In this document: positions 38,528 to 47,513 of the stretch, piece after piece
How positions within the stretch are numbered: the stretch's first letter is position 1
Layout of the letters: every line of letters starts with the position of its first letter
Assembly: GCF_003284585.1 (NCBI RefSeq)
Contig: NZ_QKRX01000001.1
Coordinates: 186,001-250,000, forward strand
Reading direction: 5' to 3'
Source: Nitrincola tibetensis
Lineage (GTDB): Bacteria > Pseudomonadota > Gammaproteobacteria > Pseudomonadales > Balneatricaceae
Length of the DNA stretch: 64,000 bases
Position numbers and translations under genes: made by a program
The notes under the pieces: model-generated
The model's input: the letters and a program-made list of their open reading frames with translations, nothing else
The model's database searches: none
What the model was told of the DNA's origin: nothing

Positions 38528-39790
38528 TTAGCGACCTACGCCGTAGTAGGTAAAGCCTAGTTCTCTCAAATATTGAGGTTCCCAAATGTTGCGACCATCA
38601 ATAATCAGTGGCGTTTTCATGTTGGCTTTAAGTTGATCGAAATCCGGCGATGAATACTCATTCCATTCAGTAATCAGCAATAAGGCTTCACTATTTAATG
38701 TTGCTTCAATCGCTGTTTCGCAATAAATGATCTGGCTATTGGCACCAAAGTAAGTATGAAGCTCCAGCATCGCTGCTGGGTCATGGACTTTGATGACAGC
38801 ACCTTGGGCTAACAAGGCTTTAATAACACGAATAGACGGTGCATTTTCAATACTGGCGATGCCAGGTTTAAATGCAACACCCCAGACGCTGATCACTTTG
38901 TCGCGAATATCACACTGATAGTGTTGCCATAGCTTTCTAAACGGCAGTTCCTTTTGCTTTTCATTTTCGCTTAGCACCATCTCAAGTAGTGTTGATCTTT
39001 GTTTATGGCTGAGAAGGTCGGCAAGGCTTTTAATACTGTGTGTAAAGTGTTGGCCACCAAATCCGCAACCAGGTTGAAGATAATGTTTGCCAACACGAAC
39101 ATCAGCGCTCATGCCCTGTATGACTAAATCGATATCTACCTGAAGTTGGTCTGCCAAGTTGGCTAATTCATTGATGTAGCCCAAGCGGAGGGCGAGCATA
39201 CCGTTGATTGCAAATTTGGTAAACTCTGCCTCTTGCGGACTCATGAATTGAATCTGTTCCAAACCACCACTAAATGGCCTGAAAATGGCTTTTAGCAGAG
39301 GTAAGGTGCGATCAGTATCACTACCAATGATTAAAACGTCAGGATTGTTAAATTGATACAAAGCCAAGCCTTGTTGGAGTGTATCAGGGATGTACGCGAT
39401 ACTTTGATGCTCGGGATCAGTTAAATAACTGCGGAGTTTTTCACTTGCACCAATACCAAAATTGCTTTGGTTTATGACTAACAGGCGCTTGTTACGAGTT
39501 ACTAGTTTATCAATGATGGTTTGAGCCTGATTGAACTCAGAGGGAGCCATCGCCATCCAATGAGTTTCAAATGCACAGCCTTCTTCAAATGAGCATGCAA
39601 AAAGTTGCTTTTTGTCCCGCTGCGCTTGAATGGCCGCCATCAAGCCTGGTTCATTGCAAATACTCGTATCATTGGGAATGAGCGCGGTATTATGGGTCTC
39701 GCGCACCATGTAAATATGATTGCCTTTTTCGGCTAAGCTGACAGCACTGACCCACGCCGCTAGTTCATCTCCCCATATTGCAATTTTCAT
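38528..39790 (-). CDS. UDP-glucose 6-dehydrogenase homologue lacking the catalytic cysteine
   Basis: The 420-residue protein is collinear with UDP-glucose dehydrogenases. It keeps the catalytic-lysine segment EAEFTKFAIN (Lys192, Asn196), GVAFKPG, LITEWNEY and IIDGRNIW. The key changes are clear. The GFGGSCFPKD nucleophile loop reads GFGGQHFTHS, with His248 in place of the catalytic cysteine and no terminal Lys-Asp pair. The N-terminal Rossmann glycine motif GxGYVG reads GDELAA. It is therefore probably a pseudoenzyme or an enzyme of changed chemistry. It overlaps pgi by four bases in the coaE-yacG-galU-pgi run, where an active ugd would be expected. Confidence 0.85.
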   Translation of the reverse strand: MKIAIWGDELAAWVSAVSLAEKGNHIYMVRETHNTALIPNDTSICNEPGLMAAIQAQRDKKQLFACSFEEGCAFETHWMAMAPSEFNQAQTIIDKLVTRNKRLLVINQSNFGIGASEKLRSYLTDPEHQSIAYIPDTLQQGLALYQFNNPDVLIIGSDTDRTLPLLKAIFRPFSGGLEQIQFMSPQEAEFTKFAINGMLALRLGYINELANLADQLQVDIDLVIQGMSADVRVGKHYLQPGCGFGGQHFTHSIKSLADLLSHKQRSTLLEMVLSENEKQKELPFRKLWQHYQCDIRDKVISVWGVAFKPGIASIENAPSIRVIKALLAQGAVIKVHDPAAMLELHTYFGANSQIIYCETAIEATLNSEALLLITEWNEYSSPDFDQLKANMKTPLIIDGRNIWEPQYLRELGFTYYGVGR

Positions 39791-41436
39791 GATGCTTTAT
39801 CCTGATCCTTGTATTGGCAAAACTGGTTTAGTGCATGGATTTCTGTGAGCAATGCATTGGTTGCACCATCAAAATTTCCCGTCTCTTGATTCTCTATGCT
39901 TTCCAGTAATTCATTCGCCATCACTTTTCCGAGTTCCACACCCCATTGGTCAAAAGGATTGATATTCCAGATGACAGCTTGGGTATAGACCTTATGTTCG
40001 TAAAGAGCAATCAGGGCCCCAAAATTATAGGGGTTGAGTTCGTCGAGTAAAAAGGTAGTGCTGGGTTGGTTACCTGGGTAACGCTTGTGCGCTGGAGCGG
40101 TTTCAGCTTGCTTAATAACATCATCACCCAGTGCTAGCGTGCGAGATTGGGCTAAACAATTTGCCAGTGCAAGGCGATGTTGCTTTTTCAGTTCATCGCT
40201 GTGTTCATCGTATCTTCGTGCGGGCAGTATAAAGTCACACATGACTCTTTCTGTTCCCTGATGGAGGAGTTGATAAAATGCATGTTGCGCATTTGGGCCA
40301 ACCTCACCCCACAAAACGGGGCAGGTACGTCTTGTCACCGGTTCACCGGATTGGGTAACTGATTTGCCATTACTTTCCATTTCAAGCTGCTCTAGATAAG
40401 CAGGCAAATGTGCTAAACGACCATCATACGGAAGAATTGCATGCGCATGGATATCTAAAAAGTTAATGTTCCAAATTTCTGTTAACGCGAGCAGTACAGG
40501 GAGATTGCGCTCAAACGGCGTATTTCTGAAGTGCTTGTCCATGCTGTGGGCACCATCGAGAAGCTGGCGAAAGCCCTCCATGCCAATTTTGAGTGCTATG
40601 GGTAATCCAATCGCTGACCAAAGTGAATAACGTCCACCGACCCATTGTGCAAAGTGGAGCTGATTTTCACAAGGAATGCCCCACTCATTGGCTTTATCAG
40701 GCACTGCCGTCACGCCGATAAAGTGTCGCTTCATCAATAAAGCATCATCAAGACCACTGGCATTGCACAGCCACTCTCTTGCAGTTGCACCATTGGCTAG
40801 GGTATCAATTGTCGTAAACGACTTAGAGGCCAAGATGAAGAGGGTGTTAGCAGGGTTGAGATGATCAAGCACTTCAGCTAGCTGACTTCCATCCATGGAA
40901 GAGACAAAAATAAACTCCAGCTTTTGCTCTGTTGTTGCTTTAAATTCTGCCAAGGCTTTGCAGGCCATCATAGGCCCTAGGTCTGATCCTCCAACACCAA
41001 TATTAACAATCGTAGTAATCGGCTCACCTGAGAAACCACGCCACTGCCCAGCATGAATTTGAGTAACAATTTCTTTCATGCGCTCAAGGCTTTCATAGAC
41101 TTCATCGATAACATTACGGCCTTGATATTCGATTTGAGTCGACTTGGGGGCTCGAAGGGCCGTATGCAATGCAGGGCGCTGCTCGGATTGGTTGACTATG
41201 TCACCTTCGAATAAGCGCTCAATCTGTCTGGTTAATTCCGAAACCTCAGCGAGCTCTGTTAGTTGTTTAAAGGTTTCAGGCAAGATTCGCTGTTTTGAAA
41301 AGTCCAACAATAAATGATCATGACGGTGCTTTAATGAGTGAATGCGTGCTTCATCCTTGAGTAACTCTTTCAAATGAAGGGACTTCATTTCCTCAGCATG
41401 TTCGCTGAGTCGTTGCCAAGCGTTTTCTATCGTCAT
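39787..41436 (-). CDS. pgi: Glucose-6-phosphate isomerase
   Basis: Pgi interconverts glucose-6-phosphate and fructose-6-phosphate. Family stretches are VNIGVGGSDLGPMMACKAL (about residues 148-166), ASKSFTTIDTLANG, NINPFDQWGVELGK and PYDGRLAHLPAYLEQLEMESNG (split at the LEQLEMES core). Length is 549 residues, identical to E. coli. It sits between galU and the UGDH-like gene, which links hexose-phosphate supply to UDP-glucose formation. Confidence 0.97.
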   Translation of the reverse strand: MTIENAWQRLSEHAEEMKSLHLKELLKDEARIHSLKHRHDHLLLDFSKQRILPETFKQLTELAEVSELTRQIERLFEGDIVNQSEQRPALHTALRAPKSTQIEYQGRNVIDEVYESLERMKEIVTQIHAGQWRGFSGEPITTIVNIGVGGSDLGPMMACKALAEFKATTEQKLEFIFVSSMDGSQLAEVLDHLNPANTLFILASKSFTTIDTLANGATAREWLCNASGLDDALLMKRHFIGVTAVPDKANEWGIPCENQLHFAQWVGGRYSLWSAIGLPIALKIGMEGFRQLLDGAHSMDKHFRNTPFERNLPVLLALTEIWNINFLDIHAHAILPYDGRLAHLPAYLEQLEMESNGKSVTQSGEPVTRRTCPVLWGEVGPNAQHAFYQLLHQGTERVMCDFILPARRYDEHSDELKKQHRLALANCLAQSRTLALGDDVIKQAETAPAHKRYPGNQPSTTFLLDELNPYNFGALIALYEHKVYTQAVIWNINPFDQWGVELGKVMANELLESIENQETGNFDGATNALLTEIHALNQFCQYKDQDKAS

Positions 41437-41459
41437 AGTCCTATTACTCCACTCTCGAT

Positions 41460-42332
41460 TTAGAGAGACTTCAGGAAGGATTGCACCGCATCTTTGGTTT
41501 CTGGGTGTTGAAGTCCAAACGCAATATTGGCCTGTATTAATCCTGCTTTATTGCCGCAGTCATATAGGTTGCCGCGCATGGAGTAGGCCTGAAGCTTCGA
41601 TTCTTTCAACAAGGATTCTAATGCATCGGTTAATTGAATTTCACCACCAGCACCGGGTGTCGTGTGCTGTAAAATTTCCATCACACGTGCAGGCAGTATG
41701 TAACGGCCTACAATAGCGAGATTAGATGGAGCTTCAGCAGCCTTGGGTTTTTCGATCATGCCGATGATATTGGTTGATTCGCCGGGTTGGATGCTCACAC
41801 CTGCGCAGTCAACAATGCCATAGCGCTCAACCTGTTCTACCGGAACCGCTTCTACCATGATTTGACCAAGTCCAGACCCTTCGTAAGCGGCTACCATTGA
41901 GGTCATGTCACCCGTTGTTTGACTGTTATCAATCAACATATCTGGGAGCATCACAGCAAAATCATCGCTGCCTATAACGCTGGCCGCGCACAATACAGCA
42001 TGACCTAAACCCAGTGCTTTGGGTTGACGGACACTGATGACTGAAACGTCGGCAGGTAAAATATGGCGGACGCTATTGAGCAGCTCCACTTTTTGCTTCC
42101 GTTCTAGCTCCGCTTCAAGTTCATAGTGATGATCAAAGTGATCTTCAATCGCATTTTTACCGCTGCGAGTGACTAAGACAATCTCTTTGAATCCGGCAGC
42201 AATAGCTTCTTCGACCACATGCTGGATAACGGGTTTATCCACAACCGTCAGCATTTCTTTTGGAATGGCTTTGCTGGCTGGCAGTACACGTGTTCCTAAA
42301 CCTGCCACTGGAATCACAACTTTACTTAACAT
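41460..42332 (-). CDS. galU: UTP-glucose-1-phosphate uridylyltransferase GalU
   Basis: GalU makes UDP-glucose for exopolysaccharide and LPS core synthesis. The nucleotidyltransferase motif PVAGLGTRVLPASKAIPKEM (residues 8-27) and VDKPVIQHVVEEA follow each other at the N-terminus. IVDCAG, GMIEKP and GEIQLTDAL are further signatures. Length is 290 residues. Neighbours pgi and yacG are on the same strand; the spacing (23 and 20 bases) allows a single transcript. Confidence 0.96.
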   Translation of the reverse strand: MLSKVVIPVAGLGTRVLPASKAIPKEMLTVVDKPVIQHVVEEAIAAGFKEIVLVTRSGKNAIEDHFDHHYELEAELERKQKVELLNSVRHILPADVSVISVRQPKALGLGHAVLCAASVIGSDDFAVMLPDMLIDNSQTTGDMTSMVAAYEGSGLGQIMVEAVPVEQVERYGIVDCAGVSIQPGESTNIIGMIEKPKAAEAPSNLAIVGRYILPARVMEILQHTTPGAGGEIQLTDALESLLKESKLQAYSMRGNLYDCGNKAGLIQANIAFGLQHPETKDAVQSFLKSL

Positions 42333-42352
42333 CTGCTTATATCCTTAATTGT

Positions 42353-42562
42353 TTAATGTGGTCGTTTGGATGATCCATCGTCTGTTAATTCATCGCTCCA
42401 GAGATCAGGCTCTGGAGATAGCGGAATTTGATAGCCCTCACTTGCCCATTCTCCTAGGTCAATGAGCTTGCAGCGTTCACTGCAAAAGGGACGCCAAGGA
42501 TTACTGACATCATATAGGGTTGGCGTTTCGCATTGCGGGCATTTAATCTGTTTCACAGGCAT
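42353..42562 (-). CDS. yacG: DNA gyrase inhibitor/zinc-binding protein YacG
   Basis: YacG is a small zinc protein that binds gyrase B and blocks DNA binding. The four zinc cysteines are seen as CPQC (residues 8-11) and FCSERC (residues 26-31 region). The family motif [19 protein letters not shown] is intact. Length is 69 residues (E. coli 65). It overlaps coaE by 20 bases, as is common for coaE-yacG. Confidence 0.94.
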   Translation of the reverse strand: MPVKQIKCPQCETPTLYDVSNPWRPFCSERCKLIDLGEWASEGYQIPLSPEPDLWSDELTDDGSSKRPH

Positions 42563-43187
42563 CTCTAGAAATTTTTTGTATAGTCTTTGATAATGAAAGT
42601 TGCTGTAAGGTGCTATGAAGGTCTGCCAACTGTTGATGAAGTTCGGTTAATGTCTGGCGGTTATCGATTACAAAGTCGGCACGACTGAGGCGATCTGTGC
42701 GGCTCAATTGTTGTTCCATGATTTTTTGGATGGACTCAATTGTTGCCTGATCGCGTGAAGAACTGCGCTCAAGTTGGAGTGCTTCTGGAACGTCAATGAC
42801 GACAACCTTGTCGACGAGTGTCCATTGATCGGTTTCAAGCAAAAGGGGAGACACTAAAACAACATAGGGCGATGAGCTAGGGGCTTGAAGATCCGTTAAA
42901 ATCTGGCTGCGAATCAACGGGTGTAATAACGCTTCAAGCCAGTCTTTTTCTTGAGGGTGATCAAAGATTACACTTCTTAGGTAGCGTCTGTTTAGATGTC
43001 CATCTTTGTCTACTGAGTTTTCGCCGAAATGCGCTGCAATTTGAGCAAGCGCAAACGAACCTGGCGCAACCACGAGCCGAGCAACTTTATCGGCATCAAT
43101 AACTGAAACTCCGAGCGTTTCCAAATAGTCGGCTGCTGCGGTTTTTCCACTTCCAATGCCACCAGTAAGTCCTACAACCCAGTTCAT
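42543..43187 (-). CDS. coaE: Dephospho-CoA kinase
   Basis: CoaE phosphorylates dephospho-CoA at the 3'-hydroxyl of ribose, the last step of CoA synthesis. The P-loop GGIGSGKT is at residues 9-16, followed by [12 protein letters not shown]. The lid region is near [13 protein letters not shown]. Length is 214 residues (E. coli 206). In Pseudomonas pilBCD precede coaE; here the gene is the first of the leftward run and is divergent from a MATE transporter. Confidence 0.96.
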   Translation of the reverse strand: MNWVVGLTGGIGSGKTAAADYLETLGVSVIDADKVARLVVAPGSFALAQIAAHFGENSVDKDGHLNRRYLRSVIFDHPQEKDWLEALLHPLIRSQILTDLQAPSSSPYVVLVSPLLLETDQWTLVDKVVVIDVPEALQLERSSSRDQATIESIQKIMEQQLSRTDRLSRADFVIDNRQTLTELHQQLADLHSTLQQLSLSKTIQKISRDACETD

Positions 43188-43310
43188 GATATTCCTTTCA
43201 TTTTACACACTAAGCCAATATTACCTCAATTTTTCCTGAGTATCATCACTGCATGCATATCCTAAGGGTTCAGTGGTAGAATTTTGTTCTTTTGGGTTTA
43301 ATGGCCGCTC

Positions 43311-44657
43311 ATGAGTAATACACCTGATCTATTAAAAGGCCCACTGCGTCCTGTATTAGTACAAATGACCGTACCAATGATGTTTGGTATTGTCAGTTTA
43401 ATGCTCTTTAACTTGGTGGACATCTGGTTTGTAGGCTTGTTGGGCACTCAAGAAATGGCAGCTCTTGCGTTCACCTTTCCAGTTTCGTTTGCGATTGTCA
43501 GCTTGGCGATAGGTCTTGGCATAGGTATGTCCGCGACGCTAGCGCGACGAATTGGCCGTGGCGAGACCGATACGGCTGCGGCAATGGCGACCGATACACT
43601 ATTAATGACCTTTATCCTGATGATGTTTGTTGGCATTTTGGGGCAGTGGGCGATTGATCCTGTTTTTGTGTTAATGGGGGCTGATGAAGCTTTGCGGCCA
43701 CTGATTCATGATTACATGCAGATTTGGTTCGCGGGCTCTGTTTTCATGGTGATGAACATGGTCTGCAACAGTATCTTTCGAGCGAGAGGGGACACACGCC
43801 GCTCAGCGATGGTGATGCTGATTGCGTCTGCACTGAATTTGATATTAGATCCTATTTTGATCTTTGGCCTAGGTCCGATTCCGGGGCTTGGTATTAAAGG
43901 AGCTGCGTTAGCCAGTGTTTTGGCTTGGGCGATGACTACGGTAATTGTTATCAGTATTTTACTTCAGCGCCGCCAACTCAAGTGGAGTCCTATGGACTCG
44001 ATTAGTGTCATGTTCCGACATTGGGGGGAGGTGCTCTCAATCAGTATTCCAGCCGCGTTATCCAATATAACGACACCTGTAGCAAATGGTGTGCTGACGG
44101 CCTTAGTTGCCAGTCATGGTGCGGCAGCCGTGGCAGCCTTTGGCGTGGGTAATCGTTTAGAATCTTTGTCTTTGCTGGTGTGTTTGGCACTGTCTATGAC
44201 CTTACCGCCACTGATTTCTCAAAATTACGGCGCTGGCCAGATTGCTCGTGTTAAAAAAGCCTATTCGAGTGTGATTCGATTTGCATTGTGTTGGCAGTTA
44301 GGTCTGTACTTGCTCTTCATCATCATAGCCGAGCCTGTTTCGAATTGGTTTACATCAGATCCAGATGTGGCCTATTGGATCAAAATCTGGATTTTGATTG
44401 TTCCCGTTGGCTTTGGTTTTCAGGCGACAACCTTTCTTAGCGCATCGACGTTTAATGCTTTGCATCAACCCCTTAAGGCGCTTTGGATTAGCTTGATTCG
44501 CTTATTCCTGTTGTATTTGCCTTTGGGGTGGCTCGGAAACTATTTTGGTGGGCTAGAGGGGATGTTTGCAGCGCTGGTTTTAGCCAATGTGCTGACGGCT
44601 GTGCTGGCGTGGTATTGGGTGAGGCATCATTTACAGAGACTCATGCAGCCTGTGTAG
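43311..44657 (+). CDS. MATE-family efflux transporter
   Basis: This is a 448-residue, 12-helix multidrug and toxin extrusion protein. It begins PLRPVLVQMTVPMMFGIVSLML and includes FNLVDIWFVGLLGTQEMAAL, the typical MATE N-terminal helices. The repeat at about residue 240 (EVLSISIPAALSNITTPVANG) starts the second half. Substrate and coupling ion cannot be predicted. It stands alone, divergent from coaE, and ends at a hairpin shared with lldP. Confidence 0.92.
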   Translation: MSNTPDLLKGPLRPVLVQMTVPMMFGIVSLMLFNLVDIWFVGLLGTQEMAALAFTFPVSFAIVSLAIGLGIGMSATLARRIGRGETDTAAAMATDTLLMTFILMMFVGILGQWAIDPVFVLMGADEALRPLIHDYMQIWFAGSVFMVMNMVCNSIFRARGDTRRSAMVMLIASALNLILDPILIFGLGPIPGLGIKGAALASVLAWAMTTVIVISILLQRRQLKWSPMDSISVMFRHWGEVLSISIPAALSNITTPVANGVLTALVASHGAAAVAAFGVGNRLESLSLLVCLALSMTLPPLISQNYGAGQIARVKKAYSSVIRFALCWQLGLYLLFIIIAEPVSNWFTSDPDVAYWIKIWILIVPVGFGFQATTFLSASTFNALHQPLKALWISLIRLFLLYLPLGWLGNYFGGLEGMFAALVLANVLTAVLAWYWVRHHLQRLMQPV

Positions 44658-44691
44658 ACAACCCTATCTAAGACTGGCTGATAGGGTTGTC
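44657..44691. terminator. Hairpin between convergent MATE gene and lldP
   Basis: GACAACCCTATC (44657-44668) and GATAGGGTTGTC (44680-44691) form a perfect 12-bp stem with an 11-base loop, starting on the last base of the MATE stop codon. There is little T tract, so strength is uncertain; it may serve both genes. Confidence 0.55.
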
Positions 44692-44705
44692 ATAGGCTTA
44701 ATGAC

Positions 44706-46403
44706 TTAGGACAACAAAGGATCGCTTACGTTGAAAACGTGAATAGCCATCATGGTGAGAATGCCCGCCATGACTAAGTAATACAGCGTTGGAATAATGG
44801 TCATGCGAATGGTTTGCCCTTCGCGTCCAAGCAGTCCTACGGTTGCCGATGCGGCGACTATATTGTGTATCGCGATCATATTGCCTGCAGCAGCGCCGAC
44901 GGCTTGTGCGGCGATCAGGAGTGCACTGGATACACCAATAAGGTGTGCTGTATCAAATTGGAATTGAGCCATCATCAAGTTCGAAACCGTATTTGACCCT
45001 GCGATGAAGGCACCCAATGCACCTACGCTGGCGGCGAAGAAGGGGTATACATCTCCGACACTGTGGGCCACGAACTCGGCCATGGCTCTTGGCATTGAGG
45101 GTAAGTCCGCCAAATTCACGCCCGAGTTGATGAGAATCCGGACCATTGGGATGGTGAAAATCAAAACAAATCCTGCGCCTAACAGCGTTTTTGATGATTC
45201 GCTGATCGCTGAACCTAGCTCAGGCAAGCGCATCCTGTGCAGTAAGACGGTTGCAAGGACGATGAGCACCATGATGCCTCCGGGTAAGTACAGAAATTGA
45301 ATGCTTCCCGAAACGCCTGCTTCTCCCAGAATATTAGACCATCCTAAGACTAGGTTTTGAGTAAAAAAAGCTTTCACATCACTATTTACACGTGATAAAA
45401 CCAGCAAGGCTGCGAGTAAAATATAGGGAAGCCAAGCCAACCATAGGTTCATTGGGCGCTTTGCCGTTAAGCTATCGAGCTTAATTTCTATATTCCCCAT
45501 CCAGTTTACGGGCCAGTGTTTCGCCTCTGCAAAGTCCCAACCTTGTTTTGGAATCAAAAATCCTGCTTTCGCTGCTGGAACAACGATTAGAAGCCCAACC
45601 AATGCACCAATCATGGACGGGAACTCAGGGCCTAGGAAAATTCCAGCCGCAGCATAAGGAATCACGAATGCAAGCCCTGCAAAAATAGCAAAGGGAGCAA
45701 TTGTTAGCCCTTCTTTCCAAGAGCGTTTTTCGCCAAAGAAACGGGTCAGCATGATACACATGAACAGTGGCATCAAGATACCAATGACGGCATGAATGAT
45801 GGCAACTTCTGAGGTGATCAGTCGATAAAATGTGTCCCAATCTGAGCCTTGAGCAATCAGAGTTTCGGTAATGCTTGCTCTATCAAGTCCACCCGATACG
45901 CCGACAACAATCGGTGTGCCAACGGCACCAAAAGACACAGGTGTTGATTGGATCATCATTCCGATCATAACGGCAGCGAGTGCTGGAAAACCTAAAGCCA
46001 CTAAAAGTGGAGCAGCAACGGCTGCGGGTGTTCCAAAACCAGAAGCGCCTTCAATAAAGCAACCAAATAACCACGCAACAATAATGACTTGCACTCTGCG
46101 ATCTGGGCTGATATCGGAAAATCCGCCACGAATGGCAGTGATTGCTCCAGAGTGCTTAAGTGTATTGAGGAGTAAAATTGCTCCAAAAATAATCCAAAGA
46201 ATCGATCCCGTCAGGATGAGTCCCTGAAGGGTGGAGGCGAGGACACGATTCAGGGTCATATCCCAAGCGGTGAGTGCAATCGCTGCTGTCATTAAGAATA
46301 CAACAGGCATTGCGCGCTTTGCGGGCCAATGCAAGCCGACCAAAAGGATGGCCGCTACTATCAGCGGGGCAAAGGCCAAGAGAGAAAGCCATGTTTGACT
46401 CAT
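44706..46403 (-). CDS. lldP: L-lactate permease
   Basis: LldP is a proton-coupled lactate (and glycolate) importer of the LctP family. The protein has 565 residues (E. coli 551) with about 12-14 membrane helices. Family stretches include [20 protein letters not shown] (residues about 116-135) and [17 protein letters not shown]. An LldR/PdhR-type operator lies 33 bases upstream of its start. The usual neighbours lldR and lldD are absent, so it is a solitary permease with remote control. Confidence 0.95.
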   Translation of the reverse strand: MSQTWLSLLAFAPLIVAAILLVGLHWPAKRAMPVVFLMTAAIALTAWDMTLNRVLASTLQGLILTGSILWIIFGAILLLNTLKHSGAITAIRGGFSDISPDRRVQVIIVAWLFGCFIEGASGFGTPAAVAAPLLVALGFPALAAVMIGMMIQSTPVSFGAVGTPIVVGVSGGLDRASITETLIAQGSDWDTFYRLITSEVAIIHAVIGILMPLFMCIMLTRFFGEKRSWKEGLTIAPFAIFAGLAFVIPYAAAGIFLGPEFPSMIGALVGLLIVVPAAKAGFLIPKQGWDFAEAKHWPVNWMGNIEIKLDSLTAKRPMNLWLAWLPYILLAALLVLSRVNSDVKAFFTQNLVLGWSNILGEAGVSGSIQFLYLPGGIMVLIVLATVLLHRMRLPELGSAISESSKTLLGAGFVLIFTIPMVRILINSGVNLADLPSMPRAMAEFVAHSVGDVYPFFAASVGALGAFIAGSNTVSNLMMAQFQFDTAHLIGVSSALLIAAQAVGAAAGNMIAIHNIVAASATVGLLGREGQTIRMTIIPTLYYLVMAGILTMMAIHVFNVSDPLLS

Positions 46404-46435
46404 GCTTAATTCCCGTTAATTAATGTTTATTTTGT

Positions 46436-46454
46436 AAATTGGTATTACCAATTT
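46436..46454. promoter_or_regulatory. LldR/PdhR-type GntR-family operator upstream of lldP
   Basis: AAATTGGTA-T-TACCAATTT is a perfect inverted repeat with a single central base. It matches the ATTGGT-N3-ACCAAT pattern bound by the GntR-family lactate and pyruvate regulators LldR and PdhR. Its place just upstream of a lactate permease makes control by lactate likely; the regulator gene is not in this window. Confidence 0.75.
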
Positions 46455-46697
46455 TTCCGGTTTAAGTTGGCTAGAGTAGGTGCATGTTTAGGGGGAGTCA
46501 ACCAAATAACGTTGATCTACGACTTATGTATAAAAACTTTTGCAGTTAACACTAAAGTCACGCTAGAGTAATAAATCGACTGGTACTATGCTTAGGAAGA
46601 GCAAATAAGATGGTATACGCCTTTAATTATCTGACTAAGCGTGTTCTTATTGATCGAGTAATACAAAAAGACAAAAATTTACAATGGGATGTGAAAT

Positions 46698-47447
46698 ATG
46701 ACAAAAAGAGTAGCTTTGGTAACTGGTGGTACAGGTGGCATTGGAACAGCAATTTGTAGAACGCTGGTTGATGCTGGTTTTCGTGTTGTTGCTGGATACA
46801 ACAGCGGCGGTAATCATGACAAAGCAAAAGAGTGGCAAGAAGAGCAACGTAAAGATGGATACGAGATCGACGTTGCTTACGGAGATGTCACCAACGCTGA
46901 GTCCTGTGCTGCTTGTATTGAGACAGTAAAAGAGTTAACCGGAGGTAGTGTCGATGTCTTAGTAAACAATGCTGGTATTACGCGTGACGGTATGTTCAAG
47001 AAGATGAGCTGGGAGCAGTGGAACGAGGTACTAAGTGCAAATCTTGACAGTATGTTCCACATGACTCGCCTTGTGATCAATCCTATGCTCGAAAAAGGTT
47101 TTGGTCGTATCATCAATATATCGTCTGTGAATGCCCAGAAAGGACAGTTTGGTCAGTGTAACTACTCTGCTGCAAAAGCAGGTATTCACGGATTCACTAA
47201 GGCCCTAGCACAAGAAGTTGCGGCGAAAGGCATCACAGTGAATACAGTATCTCCTGGTTATATTATGACGCCAATGGTGGCTAAAATTGCAGAGGAGGTT
47301 CAACAAAAGATTTGTTCAACTATTCCAGTGGGTCGCTTCGGTACTCCTGAGGAAATTGCTCGAGCGATTGCATTTATTGCGGATGAGAGCTCTAGCTATA
47401 TCACTGGATCTGATTTGTCGATTAACGGCGGATTGCATATGAGCTAA
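46698..47447 (+). CDS. phaB: Acetoacetyl-CoA reductase PhaB
   Basis: PhaB reduces acetoacetyl-CoA to (R)-3-hydroxybutyryl-CoA with NADPH for polyhydroxybutyrate synthesis. It is an SDR with TGGTGGIGTAICR (residues 9-21), NNAGITRDGMFKKM, the active-site INISSVNAQKGQFGQ and YSAAKAG. The C-terminus SINGGLHMS is the PhaB ending, which separates it from FabG. Length is 249 residues. PhaA and PhaC are not nearby. The 294-base region upstream (46404-46697) holds the lldP operator and no gene that I can support. Confidence 0.93.
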   Translation: MTKRVALVTGGTGGIGTAICRTLVDAGFRVVAGYNSGGNHDKAKEWQEEQRKDGYEIDVAYGDVTNAESCAACIETVKELTGGSVDVLVNNAGITRDGMFKKMSWEQWNEVLSANLDSMFHMTRLVINPMLEKGFGRIINISSVNAQKGQFGQCNYSAAKAGIHGFTKALAQEVAAKGITVNTVSPGYIMTPMVAKIAEEVQQKICSTIPVGRFGTPEEIARAIAFIADESSSYITGSDLSINGGLHMS

Positions 47448-47469
47448 TTCGACTTAGTCGAATGGTTAA

Positions 47470-47500
47470 AATGAAGCCCGGTATTACCGGGCTTCATTCA
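47470..47500. terminator. Terminator hairpin after phaB
   Basis: AATGAAGCCCGGT (47470-47482) and ACCGGGCTTCATT (47486-47498) form a perfect 13-bp stem with a three-base loop, 23 bases after the phaB stop. It lies between convergent phaB and the DUF349 gene and may act in both directions. Confidence 0.8.
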
Positions 47501-47513
47501 TATAGCAAAACGT

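Noticed and set aside
46627-46847. Two short minus-strand frames upstream of and inside phaB
   Set aside because: Cys/Asn/His-rich sequence typical of antisense frames; they overlap phaB.
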